Source: Azospirillaceae bacterium
Lineage (GTDB): Bacteria > Pseudomonadota > Alphaproteobacteria > Azospirillales > Azospirillaceae
Direction: 5' to 3'
Assembly: GCA_031291675.1 (NCBI GenBank)
Contig: JARLIO010000094.1
Coordinates: 62,001-126,000, forward strand
DNA: 64,000 nucleotides
The notes beneath the pieces were generated by a model, which was not told the origin of the DNA, did no database searches, and saw only the letters and a list, made by a program, of their open reading frames with translations. Both the position numbers and the translations under genes were made by a program. Positions 42,666 to 52,054 of the stretch are shown here, in pieces. The stretch's first letter is position 1. Every line of letters starts with the position of its first letter.

Positions 42666-44063
42666 ATGACCCGCCCCCGGCGGATCGCCATCATCGGCGC
42701 CGGCTTCACCGGCACCCTGCTGGCCGTTCACCTGATCCGCCAATCCCGGCGGCCGGTTGAGATCATGTTGATCGAACGCAGCGGCAGCTTCGGCCTCGGC
42801 CTGGCCTATTCCAGTGGCAACGCCAACCATCTGCTCAATGTCCGCGCCGCCAACATGAGCGCCTATCCCGACGATCCCGCCCATTTTGTCCGCTGGCTCT
42901 GGCAAAATGACGCCGACGCCGGATCGGTGCCGCCCAGCGGTCACGCTTTCGTCTCGCGCGGTCGCTATGGCCGCTACGTCCAGGAGCAACTGACCAGTGC
43001 GCTGGCGGCGGTGCCGGCACACGTCGTCTGCGGTCGCACCACGGCTGACATTGCCGCGATCGCCCCGGCGGCCGCGGGGGCCGATTACCCGGTCGTCCTG
43101 TCGACGGCCAACGGCGACACCATCACCGCCAATACCGCCGTGCTGTGCATCGGCAATTTTCCGCCCTCGCCACCGTCGGCCGTCAGCGCCGCGGCCCGTG
43201 ACGCTCCCGGTTTTATCGGCGATCCCTGGCACCCGGCCGGGCTCACCGCGATTCCCGAAGACGTCGCCGTCCTGACCATCGGCACCGGGCTGACGATGGC
43301 CGACGTCGTGATCTCACTTGACGATCAGGGCCATCGCGGCCCGATAACCGCCTTGTCGCGGCGCGGGCTGCTGCCGACATTGCACGCGGAGGTCAGACCC
43401 CACCCCGGCTTCCTGGACGCGACGGCGCTGCCCGACACGGTGCTGGCCACATTACATCTGGTTCGGGGCGAGATCCGCCGTGCCGCGGCGGAGGGCCGGG
43501 ACTGGCGCAGTGTCATCGACGCCATGCGCCCCCATCTGCAACGCCTGTGGGCCGGCTATCCGCTGACGGAACGCCGCCGTTTCCTGCGCCACCTGCGCCC
43601 CTATTGGGACGTCCACCGCCACCGCATGGCGCCCGCCGTCGCGGCACGCCTTGAGCGCTGGCGCGGCGACGGCCAGCTCAGGGTCGCGGCGGGCTGGTTG
43701 CGCCGGCTCGACCGGGACGGTGACGGCTTCATCGCCACCTGGCAACCCCGTGGCGGGGTCCCGGCGGTCACGGCGCGATTCGGGGCCGTCGTCAATTGTT
43801 CCGGCCCCGAATGCGATTATGGCCGCATCCACCATCCCCTGGTCCGCGACCTGCTCGACCGCGGTCGGGCCCGCCCCGATGCGATGCGGCTCGGCCTCGA
43901 CGTCCACGACGACGGCACCCTGATCGGTATCGACGGGGTGCCCTGGTCGAACGTCTATGCCCTGGGCCCCGTGACCCGTGGCGCCGCGTGGGAGATCGTT
44001 GCCGTCCCCGAGCTTCGGACGGCGTGCGCCACCCTCGCCCGCCATCTCACCGCGACACCATGA
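42666..44063 (+). CDS. FAD/NAD(P)-binding protein
   Basis: A 465-residue protein from ATG 42666. The N-terminal dinucleotide fold RIAIIGAGFTGTLLAVHLI is followed by IERSGSFGLGLAYS and NHLLNVRAANMSAYPDDP, features of the FAD_NAD_binding_9 family (YdhS-like). A second nucleotide site reads VLTIGTGLTMADVVISL. The C-terminal part includes VVNCSGPECDYGRIHHPLV. These proteins are probable flavin oxidoreductases or hydroxylases of unknown substrate. It stands alone on the plus strand, with 157 bases to the divergent lipoprotein gene. Confidence 0.87.
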   Translation: MTRPRRIAIIGAGFTGTLLAVHLIRQSRRPVEIMLIERSGSFGLGLAYSSGNANHLLNVRAANMSAYPDDPAHFVRWLWQNDADAGSVPPSGHAFVSRGRYGRYVQEQLTSALAAVPAHVVCGRTTADIAAIAPAAAGADYPVVLSTANGDTITANTAVLCIGNFPPSPPSAVSAAARDAPGFIGDPWHPAGLTAIPEDVAVLTIGTGLTMADVVISLDDQGHRGPITALSRRGLLPTLHAEVRPHPGFLDATALPDTVLATLHLVRGEIRRAAAEGRDWRSVIDAMRPHLQRLWAGYPLTERRRFLRHLRPYWDVHRHRMAPAVAARLERWRGDGQLRVAAGWLRRLDRDGDGFIATWQPRGGVPAVTARFGAVVNCSGPECDYGRIHHPLVRDLLDRGRARPDAMRLGLDVHDDGTLIGIDGVPWSNVYALGPVTRGAAWEIVAVPELRTACATLARHLTATP

Positions 44064-44159
44064 GGACGATCACACGCGCGGCCCAACAGCGGGAGCGATT
44101 CGATCGCGCCACGCCCTGCCGCAATACGCCCTGTCTTGCCGAAAGATAAGAACTCTCAA

Positions 44160-44729
44160 ATGTCTATTTTTTCGCCCGCTCAACTCTTTGGCTATCTTGT
44201 GTTTGCAATTGGTGTTTTGGCCTTCCTGCAAAAGAAAGACACCAAACTCAAATATTTACTGTCGATTGAATCAGCATTCTATATGATTCATTTCTTCCTT
44301 CTGGGAAACATGTCAGCCTGCGCCAGCGCGGCGATCTCGTCGGTCAGAACCTTTCTGTCGCTGCGTTTCCACTCGCGCATCCTGGTTGTCTTTTTTATCG
44401 CGCTGAACATCGGGATTAGCGCGATGGTTGTCCAAAGCTGGATCGGCTGGTTGCCGGTGATCGGATCCTGCACCGCCACGATCGCGGTGTTCCTGATGAC
44501 CGGGATTCCGATGCGGGCGACCTTGCTGAGCGCGACGTTCTTCTGGTTGGCCAACAATATCCTGTCGGGCTCGATCGGGGGCACCGCGCTGGAGACGATG
44601 ATCGCCATTGCGAATTTTTCAACCATCGTCCGGATGGTTCGGGGACGCCGCAACGCGGCCCCCGCCGCCACTTTTCCCGTCGAACCGATGACGCCGCCGT
44701 CTCCATCCCCGACGGTCTCAACGCCTTGA
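44160..44729 (+). CDS. YgjV-family inner membrane protein
   Basis: A 189-residue membrane protein from ATG 44160 (MSIFSPAQLFGYL); a TTG at 44136 would add eight residues. It has about six hydrophobic helices. The opening QLFGYLVFAIGVLAFLQKKD, HFFLLGNMSACASAAISSVR and the later FWLANNILSGSIGGTALE match the Imp-YgjV family of unknown function, probably transport-related. The final 30 residues are Pro/Ser/Thr-rich and unlike the family core. The first half of the gene is AT-richer than the flanks. Confidence 0.82.
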   Translation: MSIFSPAQLFGYLVFAIGVLAFLQKKDTKLKYLLSIESAFYMIHFFLLGNMSACASAAISSVRTFLSLRFHSRILVVFFIALNIGISAMVVQSWIGWLPVIGSCTATIAVFLMTGIPMRATLLSATFFWLANNILSGSIGGTALETMIAIANFSTIVRMVRGRRNAAPAATFPVEPMTPPSPSPTVSTP

Positions 44730-44867
44730 TGTCGGGTTTGCCCTTCCACGATGCCCTTCTGATCCGACTTTGACGGCGTACCGAAAATCGGGTATTATGA
44801 CCGTGGGTAGACCATGCCATCGAGACGCGAGAGAATCGGCGTCTTGGGTGCGGCAGGGGAGGCAATC

Positions 44868-45179
44868 GTGAGTGTATCAAGCGTAGGAACGACGAATTCG
44901 TTCTTCTATCTGAATCGCTCTCTCAATACGGGGACGAACGCCGCGGCGGCGCAGACCGGAACCCAAACGGGAACAACGACCGGATCGACGAGCGCGACGG
45001 GAACGATCGGATCAACGACGAACGCCGCAACGTCACCGGCGGCCAACGCCGCCAATAATGTCACGACTTCGGCCGCCCTGGCCGCGGCGGTGAATACCAC
45101 CAGCGCCACCAGCACCACGCCGCAAACCAGTGGCACGAGCTCGGGGCTCCTGGGAACTGCGGTCAATTTCACGGTCTGA
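44868..45179 (+). CDS. Ser/Thr/Ala-rich small protein
   Basis: No family is recognised. I favour the GTG at 44868 because ggggagg precedes it closely. The 103-residue product begins SVSSVGTTNSFFYLNRSLN and then becomes a low-complexity run of Thr, Ser, Ala, Gly and Asn (GTTTGSTSATGTIGSTTNAA), ending SGLLGTAVNFTV. There is no classical signal peptide. The composition recalls secreted or surface adhesin-like peptides, or an unstructured spacer. It is 140 bases after the ygjV-like gene. Confidence 0.5.
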   Translation: MSVSSVGTTNSFFYLNRSLNTGTNAAAAQTGTQTGTTTGSTSATGTIGSTTNAATSPAANAANNVTTSAALAAAVNTTSATSTTPQTSGTSSGLLGTAVNFTV

Positions 45180-45415
45180 GCGGTTTGCGGCCGGGATCGT
45201 GGCACGGCGAGCGCCGGTGCCAAGCGGTTTATTGTGGCCGAGCAATGGACCAGAACGGCGCCGTCGTCCCCTCGGGTCGGCGCGCTTCTGGCGCGGTTGA
45301 TCCCGGCAACGTCGCCGTGTAAGTTGATCCGGGCGTTGACGAGACGACCGCGGAGTTCGGCGTTACCGGATAAGACTCGCCTGCATCCCACTAGACTGCC
45401 AATGACGGGGCCCTC

Positions 45416-46609
45416 TTGCGATCGGAATCCCACCAGAAGGTCGAGAACGATGGCGCAGGCGCGGATCCGTCGCCGCGCTCACCCGGCACCGGCGGGGCGA
45501 TCAGCCGACGCCAACTGTTGAGTGCAACAGCCCTGCTCGGCTTGGCCGCCTGCACCACACCTCATGTCGGCCCCGGTGTTGGCTCAAGGACCGACGGCGC
45601 CATTCCCATCGCCGACCGCCCGGCGGCGACGACGCGCCTGCTCGCAGACACCGTCACCATCGATATGAACAGCCATGCCGGCCGGGTGCTCGCGGCGCGG
45701 CGGCAAAGCGCCTCCCCGCCGTTCGAGCCACTGGCCGAACCGATGCGCGCCGGCGGCATGGCCGTGATCTGCCTCTCCATCGTCACCGACACCCCGGTAA
45801 CCCGGACCACGGCCGACAAACGCATCGTCGCGGCGCGTCCCCCGGAACCGGGCGAGCTCTACACCTGGAGCCGCGGCGCCTTCTCGCGGCTCCAGGCGCT
45901 GATCGCCCGCGAGCAGTTGACGATCATCACCGACGCCGCCAGCCTGCGAACCGCGCGCCAGCACGGCCCGGCGGTGATCGTCGCCGTCGAAGGGGCTGAT
46001 TTCCTTGAGGGCGCACTCGACCGCCTTGATGAGGCGCATCAGCGCTATCAATTGCGCCAGTTGCAGTTAACCCATTATCGCGCCAATGAATTGGGTGACA
46101 CCCAAACCGATACGCCGGTTCACGGCAAACTGACCGATTTCGGCACTGCGATCATTCGCGGTTGCAACCGCCTGGGCATCGTCGTCGACATCGCCCATGC
46201 CACCTTCGAGATGGCCAAGCAGGCCGCATCGGTGACAAGCAGGCCGCTGATCCTGTCGCACACCTCGCTGATCAACCAGCCGCCGCCCGGCAGCCGCCAG
46301 ATCACGCCCGATCATGCCCGCCTCGTTGCCCAAACCGGCGGTGTGATCGGCATCTGGCCGCCGACAACGATTTTTCCCGATCTCACGGCCTATGCCGACG
46401 GTGTCGCGCGCATGGTCGATATTGTCGGCGTCGACCATGTCGGCATCGGCAGTGAAATGATGGGCCTGTCGTCGGCCTCGGTGTTCGAGAGCTATCGCGA
46501 TCTGCCGCAACTAACAACGGCACTGCTGACAGCCGGGTTCCAGATCGATGAAACCGCCCGGATCCTCGGCGGCAACTACCAACGCGCCTTCGAGGCAACC
46601 CTGGTGTGA
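45416..46609 (+). CDS. Membrane dipeptidase family (M19) protein, Tat/lipobox signal
   Basis: A 397-residue protein from TTG 45416, though the exact start is uncertain. SRRQLLSATALLGLAAC combines a twin-arginine motif with a lipobox (Cys about residue 47), so it is probably a Tat-exported lipoprotein. The rest follows the M19 fold: EGADFLEG, VVDIAHATFEMA, LILSHTSL and VGIGSEMMG. Zinc ligands Glu and two His are present. The usual first site DGHND is replaced by DMNSHAG, with Gly where the Asp ligand should be. It may hydrolyse dipeptides or D-amino-acid substrates, or have altered activity. Confidence 0.85.
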   Translation: MRSESHQKVENDGAGADPSPRSPGTGGAISRRQLLSATALLGLAACTTPHVGPGVGSRTDGAIPIADRPAATTRLLADTVTIDMNSHAGRVLAARRQSASPPFEPLAEPMRAGGMAVICLSIVTDTPVTRTTADKRIVAARPPEPGELYTWSRGAFSRLQALIAREQLTIITDAASLRTARQHGPAVIVAVEGADFLEGALDRLDEAHQRYQLRQLQLTHYRANELGDTQTDTPVHGKLTDFGTAIIRGCNRLGIVVDIAHATFEMAKQAASVTSRPLILSHTSLINQPPPGSRQITPDHARLVAQTGGVIGIWPPTTIFPDLTAYADGVARMVDIVGVDHVGIGSEMMGLSSASVFESYRDLPQLTTALLTAGFQIDETARILGGNYQRAFEATLV

Positions 46610-46806
46610 CGCGGAACGCCACAGTGCCAATTCCCATCCCCGGCGTCAGACCGCGGCTGCTGCCAGCCCTCAGCCGATCTCTCGCGTCCCGCAAACCTGT
46701 GGCCAAAGCCCGGCATCCGGGACAACATCGTGCTGACGACGCTCATCAAGATTATTAAGTAAACTGGCACCGTAGCCCCAGACTCGACGATACCGGGCAA
46801 AATGCG

Positions 46807-47430
46807 ATGATCCGTGGGATGACAAACGCCAGAAAAAAGACCATTTTTCTCCCCGGTGCGGGCGGAAGTGCCGCATTTTGGAAACCAACAGCTGACCGTA
46901 CCGGTTTGGATGGCGTGTTCCTGGCATGGCCGGGCCTGGGCGACGAGCCCGCGCATCCCGACGTGAACAGCATCAACGATCTTGTCTCTCTGGTGCTGGA
47001 TCAGATGGACGAGCCCGTCAACATCGTCGCTCAGTCGATGGGAGGACTCGTTGCGCTCAAGGTGGCCGGGGCAGCTCCCGCAAAGGTCGGTCGGCTCGTG
47101 TTGACCGCTACCTCGGGTGGCGTCCCGGTTTTTGATCTTGGCGGTTCGGATTGGCGCGAGGACTATTACCAAGCCTTCCCGCGCGCAGCGAAGTGGATTG
47201 CTGAGCCTTTTGAGGATTTATCGACCCAGATAAAGTCAATCCACGCGCCTACGCTTCTGCTTTGGGGCGATAGCGATCCGATCAGTCCGGTGGCTGTGGG
47301 TGAACGACTACGAACGCTTCTGCCCGATGCCCGTATTCATGTTGTCAACGGTGCGGATCATGACCTCGCACAGACCCATGCCGATGTCGTTGCGAACCTG
47401 ATCGAACAGCATTTAACGGAAGCCTCGTAA
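46807..47430 (+). CDS. Alpha/beta hydrolase
   Basis: A 207-residue hydrolase. ATG 46807 or 46819 could start it. The oxyanion stretch FLPGAGGSAAFWKP opens the fold. The nucleophile elbow is AQSMGGLVALKVAG (Ser), the acid lies in LLWGDSDPISPV, and the catalytic His in VNGADHDLAQTH. The lid is very short, giving a compact enzyme. The substrate is unknown; close relatives include esterases and TA-independent housekeeping hydrolases. The TAA stop coincides with the first bases of the dispersed repeat at 47428. Confidence 0.87.
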   Translation: MIRGMTNARKKTIFLPGAGGSAAFWKPTADRTGLDGVFLAWPGLGDEPAHPDVNSINDLVSLVLDQMDEPVNIVAQSMGGLVALKVAGAAPAKVGRLVLTATSGGVPVFDLGGSDWREDYYQAFPRAAKWIAEPFEDLSTQIKSIHAPTLLLWGDSDPISPVAVGERLRTLLPDARIHVVNGADHDLAQTHADVVANLIEQHLTEAS

Positions 47431-47570
47431 TGGCTCGCATCGCTGACAATGAGAGGATCTCTCGCCAGCGTCATGCTCGCGAACGCGGGCATCCAGGGCC
47501 CCCAGGCGCTATCGTTCGGAGCTTGCGGCCCTGGGCCCCCGCGTTCGCGAGGGCGACGGTGGCAAACTCG
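47428..47570 (+). repeat. Dispersed 143-nt hairpin repeat, copy 1
   Basis: It starts at the TAA of the hydrolase gene (taatggctcgcatcgctga) and is about 85-90 percent alike by eye to the inverted copy at 57196-57337. Inside, tgctcgcgaacgcgggc and gggcccccgcgttcgcgag form two arms of a long imperfect hairpin. The sequence belongs in style to the proteobacterial intergenic repeats whose translation reads xxPAxAGIQ. Confidence 0.85.
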
Positions 47571-47718
47571 ACAATCCGAACCGCCCGATAGCGATGCCGA
47601 TCGTGACCCTGGGCCTCGCGACCACAACCGATCACGCGGGACGGGGCATCGTGATTGCGCCGGCCCGGCAGCCTTCCAGGCGCGGTCGCGCCCGTCGCGC
47701 GCCGCCCCCGGCCCGCCA

Positions 47719-48150
47719 TCACGACGCCTGGTGAGGGGTCCGCAAACAGTCAGCGACAAACAGGTTCAGCCGCTTGCCCAACCGCTCCGCAGTCGCCTGT
47801 TCGAAGGCCAGCGTTTCATCCGGGACCGTATCGCCATGGATGCGCATCAGGATTTCAACCTGGCTGTCGGCCGTCAGGCGCAACTCGAAGACGCCCTTGA
47901 TGTAATGACCGCCTTGATACTGGGCGGCGTAGAACGTCACCAGAAAATCCTCGGCCTGGTCGGTGACCGCAAGGCGCCCAACCCCCTGAAGCTGGTCATT
48001 GATGGGCAGGACAAGATCATGCAGAACCGGGCCCAGGGCGGCGAATTTCTCGTGCGTCTCGTCCGTAATCTCCGCCCTTGACCGCCGGTGTTCGGCCAGT
48101 TCAACCTCGCGTTTACGGATCAGGGCGTTGATTTCGTCATTGTCAAACAT
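47719..48150 (-). CDS. Hypothetical protein, 143 residues
   Basis: I start it at ATG 48150 (MFDNDEINALIRKREVEL). It is soluble: a long charged N-terminal helix (to about residue 40) followed by an alpha/beta part (FLVTFYAAQYQGGHYIKGVF, FELRLTADSQVEILMRIHGD) and a helical C-terminus. No family is recognised. It lies at the left edge of the prophage remnant on the same strand as the terminase genes, where a portal gene would be expected, but it does not look like one. Confidence 0.65.
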   Translation of the reverse strand: MFDNDEINALIRKREVELAEHRRSRAEITDETHEKFAALGPVLHDLVLPINDQLQGVGRLAVTDQAEDFLVTFYAAQYQGGHYIKGVFELRLTADSQVEILMRIHGDTVPDETLAFEQATAERLGKRLNLFVADCLRTPHQAS

Positions 48151-48320
48151 GGGTAATCCATCACGATGGAGTGTGCAGCGAAGGGGCAGAGCCCTTCCGT
48201 TGAGAGATATAGGGATGATACGTGAAGAAATTGCCAATTAACCCCGCGCTGAAATGTCGCCGTTGCATAAATTTTTGAAACTAACAATCAAAGAATGCAA
48301 AAATTGTGCGGTGCACCATT

Positions 48321-50357
48321 TCAACTATTGTCCGATGCCACAAACATCGCGCAGCCGGGCGCGCGAACCGCAACCATGAAGCCCCGTTCGGTGCAGCGGC
48401 CGCCCTGAAAGGCCGAGCAGCGACCGCAAACGCCGGCCGGCAGCGAATCGATCAGTTGGGCAAGCTGAACCGGCAGGCCGGGCATCGCTTCCGCAGCCGG
48501 CTTCGGCGTTCCGGGCCCGCCAGCCTCCGGCGCCCCCGGCATCATGAATCCCGCGGTTCCGGTCAGCCGCGCCCAGGCGATATCGCACAGCATGTTGGCA
48601 TAAGCAAAGTGCGGATCGATGCCCCCGGTCTTGACCACCTTGGCCCGCGCCCTCCGGGTCTGCGGGTCGTCCTCGACCACCAGGGCAACACGGGTGAAAT
48701 GCAGGAACACCCAGTCGCGCAGGATCGCGATGCGCCGCCGCTCGCCGCGTTCGATCACGTCCTGCTCCAGCGATGCCGGGTCGGCAAACAGGCAGGCCCG
48801 GTTGCGCAACCGGAACAGCGCGGTCTGCATCGCCTTGTACTGGTTCAACGTCACCGTATAGCGGGTGCGGTCCTCGGCGCTGGTGCGGCGGTCGGACCGT
48901 GACAGCTCGTCACCCCACAGCATCATGTCGTCGCGCAGATCGGCATAACCGGCCAGGAACACCCGGCCGCGATGGCGATTGGCAAAGCGGCGGGCATCAT
49001 TGACGTTGGGCAGCTGTTCGAGGACGCAGACCGCGACACCGTATTGCGCCATCAGGTCCGAACAGCGCTCGAACGGGTCGTTGTCAAACACCGCCTCGAC
49101 ATGCACCACCGCCTGCCGGCCATCGCCCAGGCGCTCCTTGATGATGACGCAGTTGAAGCCACCCATCTGATCAATGCCGGCCACGGTATCGCGTGCCGCC
49201 GTCTTCCAGACGACACCAAGACGGCGCCCCTCCTCGACACAGGCCAGGCAGTCCTCGAGGCTGACCGGCAACTGGCTGGAATCGATATAGGGCCGCGCCA
49301 GTTTCCGGTTGTAGAAGCTCTTCTTCTGCCCCCCGGTGACCGCGCGGTTCCAATCCCCGATCAGATCGCGCGGCGTGATGGTCGGGCTGATGGTCTGGGG
49401 CAGCAGCATGCTCTCGATCGCGGCACCGGGAACCGTTGCGATATAGCGTCCCTGTTGCGGATCGGCGATCCAGCCGCCGCAGTCGCCGCACAGCCAGACA
49501 TACTCGTTGATCGGCGCCCCGGCGATCTGGCCGCTATTGTAACCGATCGATCGCGGGAAGTTGCGATAAGGGTCCGACAAATCGCTGAGGGCACCGCAGC
49601 GAAGGCACAGGCTGTGCCAGACCTCCTGCGTGCCCTGCTTGTACCAGTAGTTGATATCGGCATCGGGCAGATTGGCCGTCGACAGCATCAGCATCATACG
49701 GAAATCCGACGCGCTGAGCCGTTCGCGTACCTTGTCGATCTGCTCCAGCGTCATTTCCTGGACTTCGTCGAGGCTGATCATATCCATGGGCCGGCTCTCG
49801 GTCGACACCCGCCCCGAAGTCCACAGAAACAGGAACCCGGATTCGCCAATAACCCGGGTCAGGACATTGCCCTCGCCAATGCGCAGAACGGTACCATCCT
49901 GGACGCGGCTGGTCATCCGTTGATGGATTTCCGGAATGGTCCGGACGATACGCAGGAACCGATGTTCCGACTTGTAGGCCGCCGTGGCCTGATCAGGCAG
50001 AAACATGCCGATCACCAGCGGCTCGAACTTCAAGGCCAGATAGAGATCGGCCAGCGTCTCCCAGACCGTCAGGCCCAATTGAGCCGCTTTCTGGATCACG
50101 ATGATCCGCCCGCGGCCCTCGGCCCGGGTCGTCGGGATCTTGTCATAGACCGGGATCAGCGCCGGCCGGTTCTCCAGGGTGAAGGGCTTGCCATCAACCT
50201 TGAGACCGCGCCGGCCCATCTCGACGCACCAGTCGCGGAACGACATGGTTTCGGGGATGGCGCCGGGCCGCCCCAGGCCGATCTCGGCGGCGAACGCGGC
50301 CAGCCGGCGCGCTTGGGCCTTCAGCGACCATGACAACAGGGGGTTGTCGCTGCTCAT
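48321..50357 (-). CDS. Phage terminase large subunit, GpA-like
   Basis: A 678-residue terminase. The N-terminal ATPase has a diverged Walker A (IIVIQKAAQLGLTVWE) and a Walker B MDMISLDEVQEM. Four paired cysteines near residues 255-300 (CLRCG, CGDCGG) resemble the zinc insertion of lambda GpA-type terminases. A nuclease-like half follows (GIDQMGGFNCVIIKE; AYADLRDD-type acidic residues). An extra C-terminal CGRCSAFQGGRC motif is unusual. It cuts and packages phage DNA. The start overlaps the small-subunit gene by ATGA. No portal or head genes follow. Confidence 0.88.
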   Translation of the reverse strand: MSSDNPLLSWSLKAQARRLAAFAAEIGLGRPGAIPETMSFRDWCVEMGRRGLKVDGKPFTLENRPALIPVYDKIPTTRAEGRGRIIVIQKAAQLGLTVWETLADLYLALKFEPLVIGMFLPDQATAAYKSEHRFLRIVRTIPEIHQRMTSRVQDGTVLRIGEGNVLTRVIGESGFLFLWTSGRVSTESRPMDMISLDEVQEMTLEQIDKVRERLSASDFRMMLMLSTANLPDADINYWYKQGTQEVWHSLCLRCGALSDLSDPYRNFPRSIGYNSGQIAGAPINEYVWLCGDCGGWIADPQQGRYIATVPGAAIESMLLPQTISPTITPRDLIGDWNRAVTGGQKKSFYNRKLARPYIDSSQLPVSLEDCLACVEEGRRLGVVWKTAARDTVAGIDQMGGFNCVIIKERLGDGRQAVVHVEAVFDNDPFERCSDLMAQYGVAVCVLEQLPNVNDARRFANRHRGRVFLAGYADLRDDMMLWGDELSRSDRRTSAEDRTRYTVTLNQYKAMQTALFRLRNRACLFADPASLEQDVIERGERRRIAILRDWVFLHFTRVALVVEDDPQTRRARAKVVKTGGIDPHFAYANMLCDIAWARLTGTAGFMMPGAPEAGGPGTPKPAAEAMPGLPVQLAQLIDSLPAGVCGRCSAFQGGRCTERGFMVAVRAPGCAMFVASDNS

Positions 50358-50956
50358 GCGTCGGCCGTCGTGGCGTCGCGGTCCGGTGGCATCGCATCCG
50401 CACCATTGGCGCTATCGGGCCCGGTCGCGCCGCCCCAGGCGACATTGATACGTTGTAGCCGGCGCACTACCCGTTCGGCGATTTCGGGCGATTCGGCACG
50501 CAATTCATCGAAGATCGCGGCGTGAAACCGCTCCAGCTGAGCGATCGTCGTCACCCGGTCGTGCAGTTTCGCCGCGGTTTCCATGGTGCGACGCAGATGT
50601 TCGGAGGCCATCAGCAACAGGCGGAATTCCGTGGCACCGGCACGCTTGCCGCCGCCACTGACCCCTTGCTCCGCCTGGGCGATGACCTGCTCGGCAACGG
50701 CGATGCAAGTCCGAAGCTTTTCCAGGACCGGAATCATGCCGCCGTCGCGCGCGCCGCCCGCGGTGGCGGCTGCCGCGCCCAGGCCGGCCGGCGTGGTGCG
50801 ATACAGCACGGCATCGATCCAGCGATACAGGGTTCGCTTGCTGACACCCATCGCAGTCACCCGCCGTGACAGGTCGGCGCGATCAAACAATCGCCCATGC
50901 TGTTGGATTTCTTCGCAAATCATCTGCTCGACCTGGGGGCGCATCTCATGCGTCAT
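50354..50956 (-). CDS. Putative terminase small subunit
   Basis: A 200-residue protein with an N-terminal helix-turn-helix (DRADLSRRVTAMGVSKRTLYRWIDAVL), then long charged helices (residues 75-175) suitable for oligomerisation, and a disordered acidic tail. Position directly before the large subunit, with ATGA overlap, and the HTH-plus-helices plan fit a small terminase that recognises the packaging site. Sequence similarity to a named family is not obvious, so the call rests mostly on context. It overlaps the preceding gene as well. Confidence 0.65.
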   Translation of the reverse strand: MTHEMRPQVEQMICEEIQQHGRLFDRADLSRRVTAMGVSKRTLYRWIDAVLYRTTPAGLGAAAATAGGARDGGMIPVLEKLRTCIAVAEQVIAQAEQGVSGGGKRAGATEFRLLLMASEHLRRTMETAAKLHDRVTTIAQLERFHAAIFDELRAESPEIAERVVRRLQRINVAWGGATGPDSANGADAMPPDRDATTADA

Positions 50957-51390
50957 GACGTGGTTTCACCTTCGTTTCCGCCGCCGCCAGCTGGATGGCC
51001 ACGCCGATCGGTTTCGGGCAGCGGCACAATGATGAACATCTCCGGCGAGACCGCGCGATCGGGATTGGCAACACAAGCAAAGCGCCGACCGTTGATTTCC
51101 AGGCCGCATCCGCAAATCCCGGAGGGCAAACCATCGCGATCGCCATGGCACGCCACGAAACAGGTCGAGCAGCGGAACAGGTCGCCGCAGATCTGAACCT
51201 GACCGCCGCAACGCCGACAGGCATGACCGGTGTCGCGCCAGCTGCTGTGTGCCCAGCCCATCGCGCCCCAGTCCCGGGGCGCCCAGGGATCGCCAGCCGC
51301 GGCAGCGGCCTCACGCTCGGCTTTTCGTTGCCGCCGAGCGGCGCGGGTCGTGGGGCGCGGGGCAACGCCAGGACCCTCGCGGCCCCTCAT
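50953..51390 (-). CDS. Zinc-ribbon-like phage protein
   Basis: I start it at ATG 51390 (145 residues), which overlaps the upstream gene's stop. A basic N-terminus (RPTTRAARRQRKAERE) is followed by CRRCGGQVQICGDLFRCSTC and a further CGCGLEINGRRFAC, giving paired cysteines likely to bind one or two zinc ions. Function is unknown; small zinc proteins next to terminase genes often include HNH-like or packaging cofactors, but no HNH motif is seen here. It is coupled by overlap to both neighbours. Confidence 0.65.
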   Translation of the reverse strand: MRGREGPGVAPRPTTRAARRQRKAEREAAAAAGDPWAPRDWGAMGWAHSSWRDTGHACRRCGGQVQICGDLFRCSTCFVACHGDRDGLPSGICGCGLEINGRRFACVANPDRAVSPEMFIIVPLPETDRRGHPAGGGGNEGETTS

Positions 51391-52013
51391 ATCGGCAGCT
51401 CCAATTGCTGTCCCGCAAACAGCGGGCGCGCCCGGCACAAAGCCACGGCGCCCGCAGCCTTGCGAACCGCGAGAATGATCGCCTCCAACCGGTCGCTGAC
51501 ATCCGCGAAATGGCCGACGTGATAACGCCGGCCATCGCGGTAGGCTACGGTCTCCTGGTGCAAGCGAAGGGAAATTCGCGGGGCCGATCCCCGGGCATTG
51601 CGCCCGCGCTGAGCCTCACGGTGGCGGTTGTAGCAGGAGATACAAAGTCGTTGATTGATCAGACGGTCGACGCTGCGCCGACAGCGCGGACAGATGCCAT
51701 CGGCAAAGGGATCGAGCCGGATCCGGTCCGCACGACCGGCGTTGAAGGCACCCACCGGGCAGGCCCGGCAGTGCCAGAGACTTTGCCAGGGCTCCGCCCT
51801 TCCGCGCTGGGCCACGCGCCACAGATGCACGCAACAGTCATACGGTACATCCGCCTGCTGACGATGGCAGCGGAACGGCGCCATCCCCTCGCCGCCACGC
51901 GCCGTGTCGCGCACCGACATCGCCATCGAAATCGGGGATGGCGCAGGATTGATCCGCTCTTCAATTATCCGCCCCTGGATCATCGATCCTTGAATCATCG
52001 ATTCTTGAACCAT
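51387..52013 (-). CDS. Cys-rich phage protein, hypothetical
   Basis: A 208-residue protein from ATG 52013 with GGGAGG upstream. The N-terminus has a short repeat (MVQESMIQGSMIQG). Cysteine and histidine clusters follow: FRCHRQQADVPYDCCVHLWRV, LWHCRACPVGAF, GICPRCRRSVDRLI and LCISCYNRHRE, which look like two or more zinc-binding knuckles. The C-terminal third is a basic alpha/beta segment. No family is recognised. It is in the middle of the remnant's leftward operon and overlaps the next gene by four bases. Confidence 0.65.
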   Translation of the reverse strand: MVQESMIQGSMIQGRIIEERINPAPSPISMAMSVRDTARGGEGMAPFRCHRQQADVPYDCCVHLWRVAQRGRAEPWQSLWHCRACPVGAFNAGRADRIRLDPFADGICPRCRRSVDRLINQRLCISCYNRHREAQRGRNARGSAPRISLRLHQETVAYRDGRRYHVGHFADVSDRLEAIILAVRKAAGAVALCRARPLFAGQQLELPI

Positions 52014-52054
52014 CGCCGCCTCCCGTCACGAAATTTTCCGGCCATTCCCTATCC

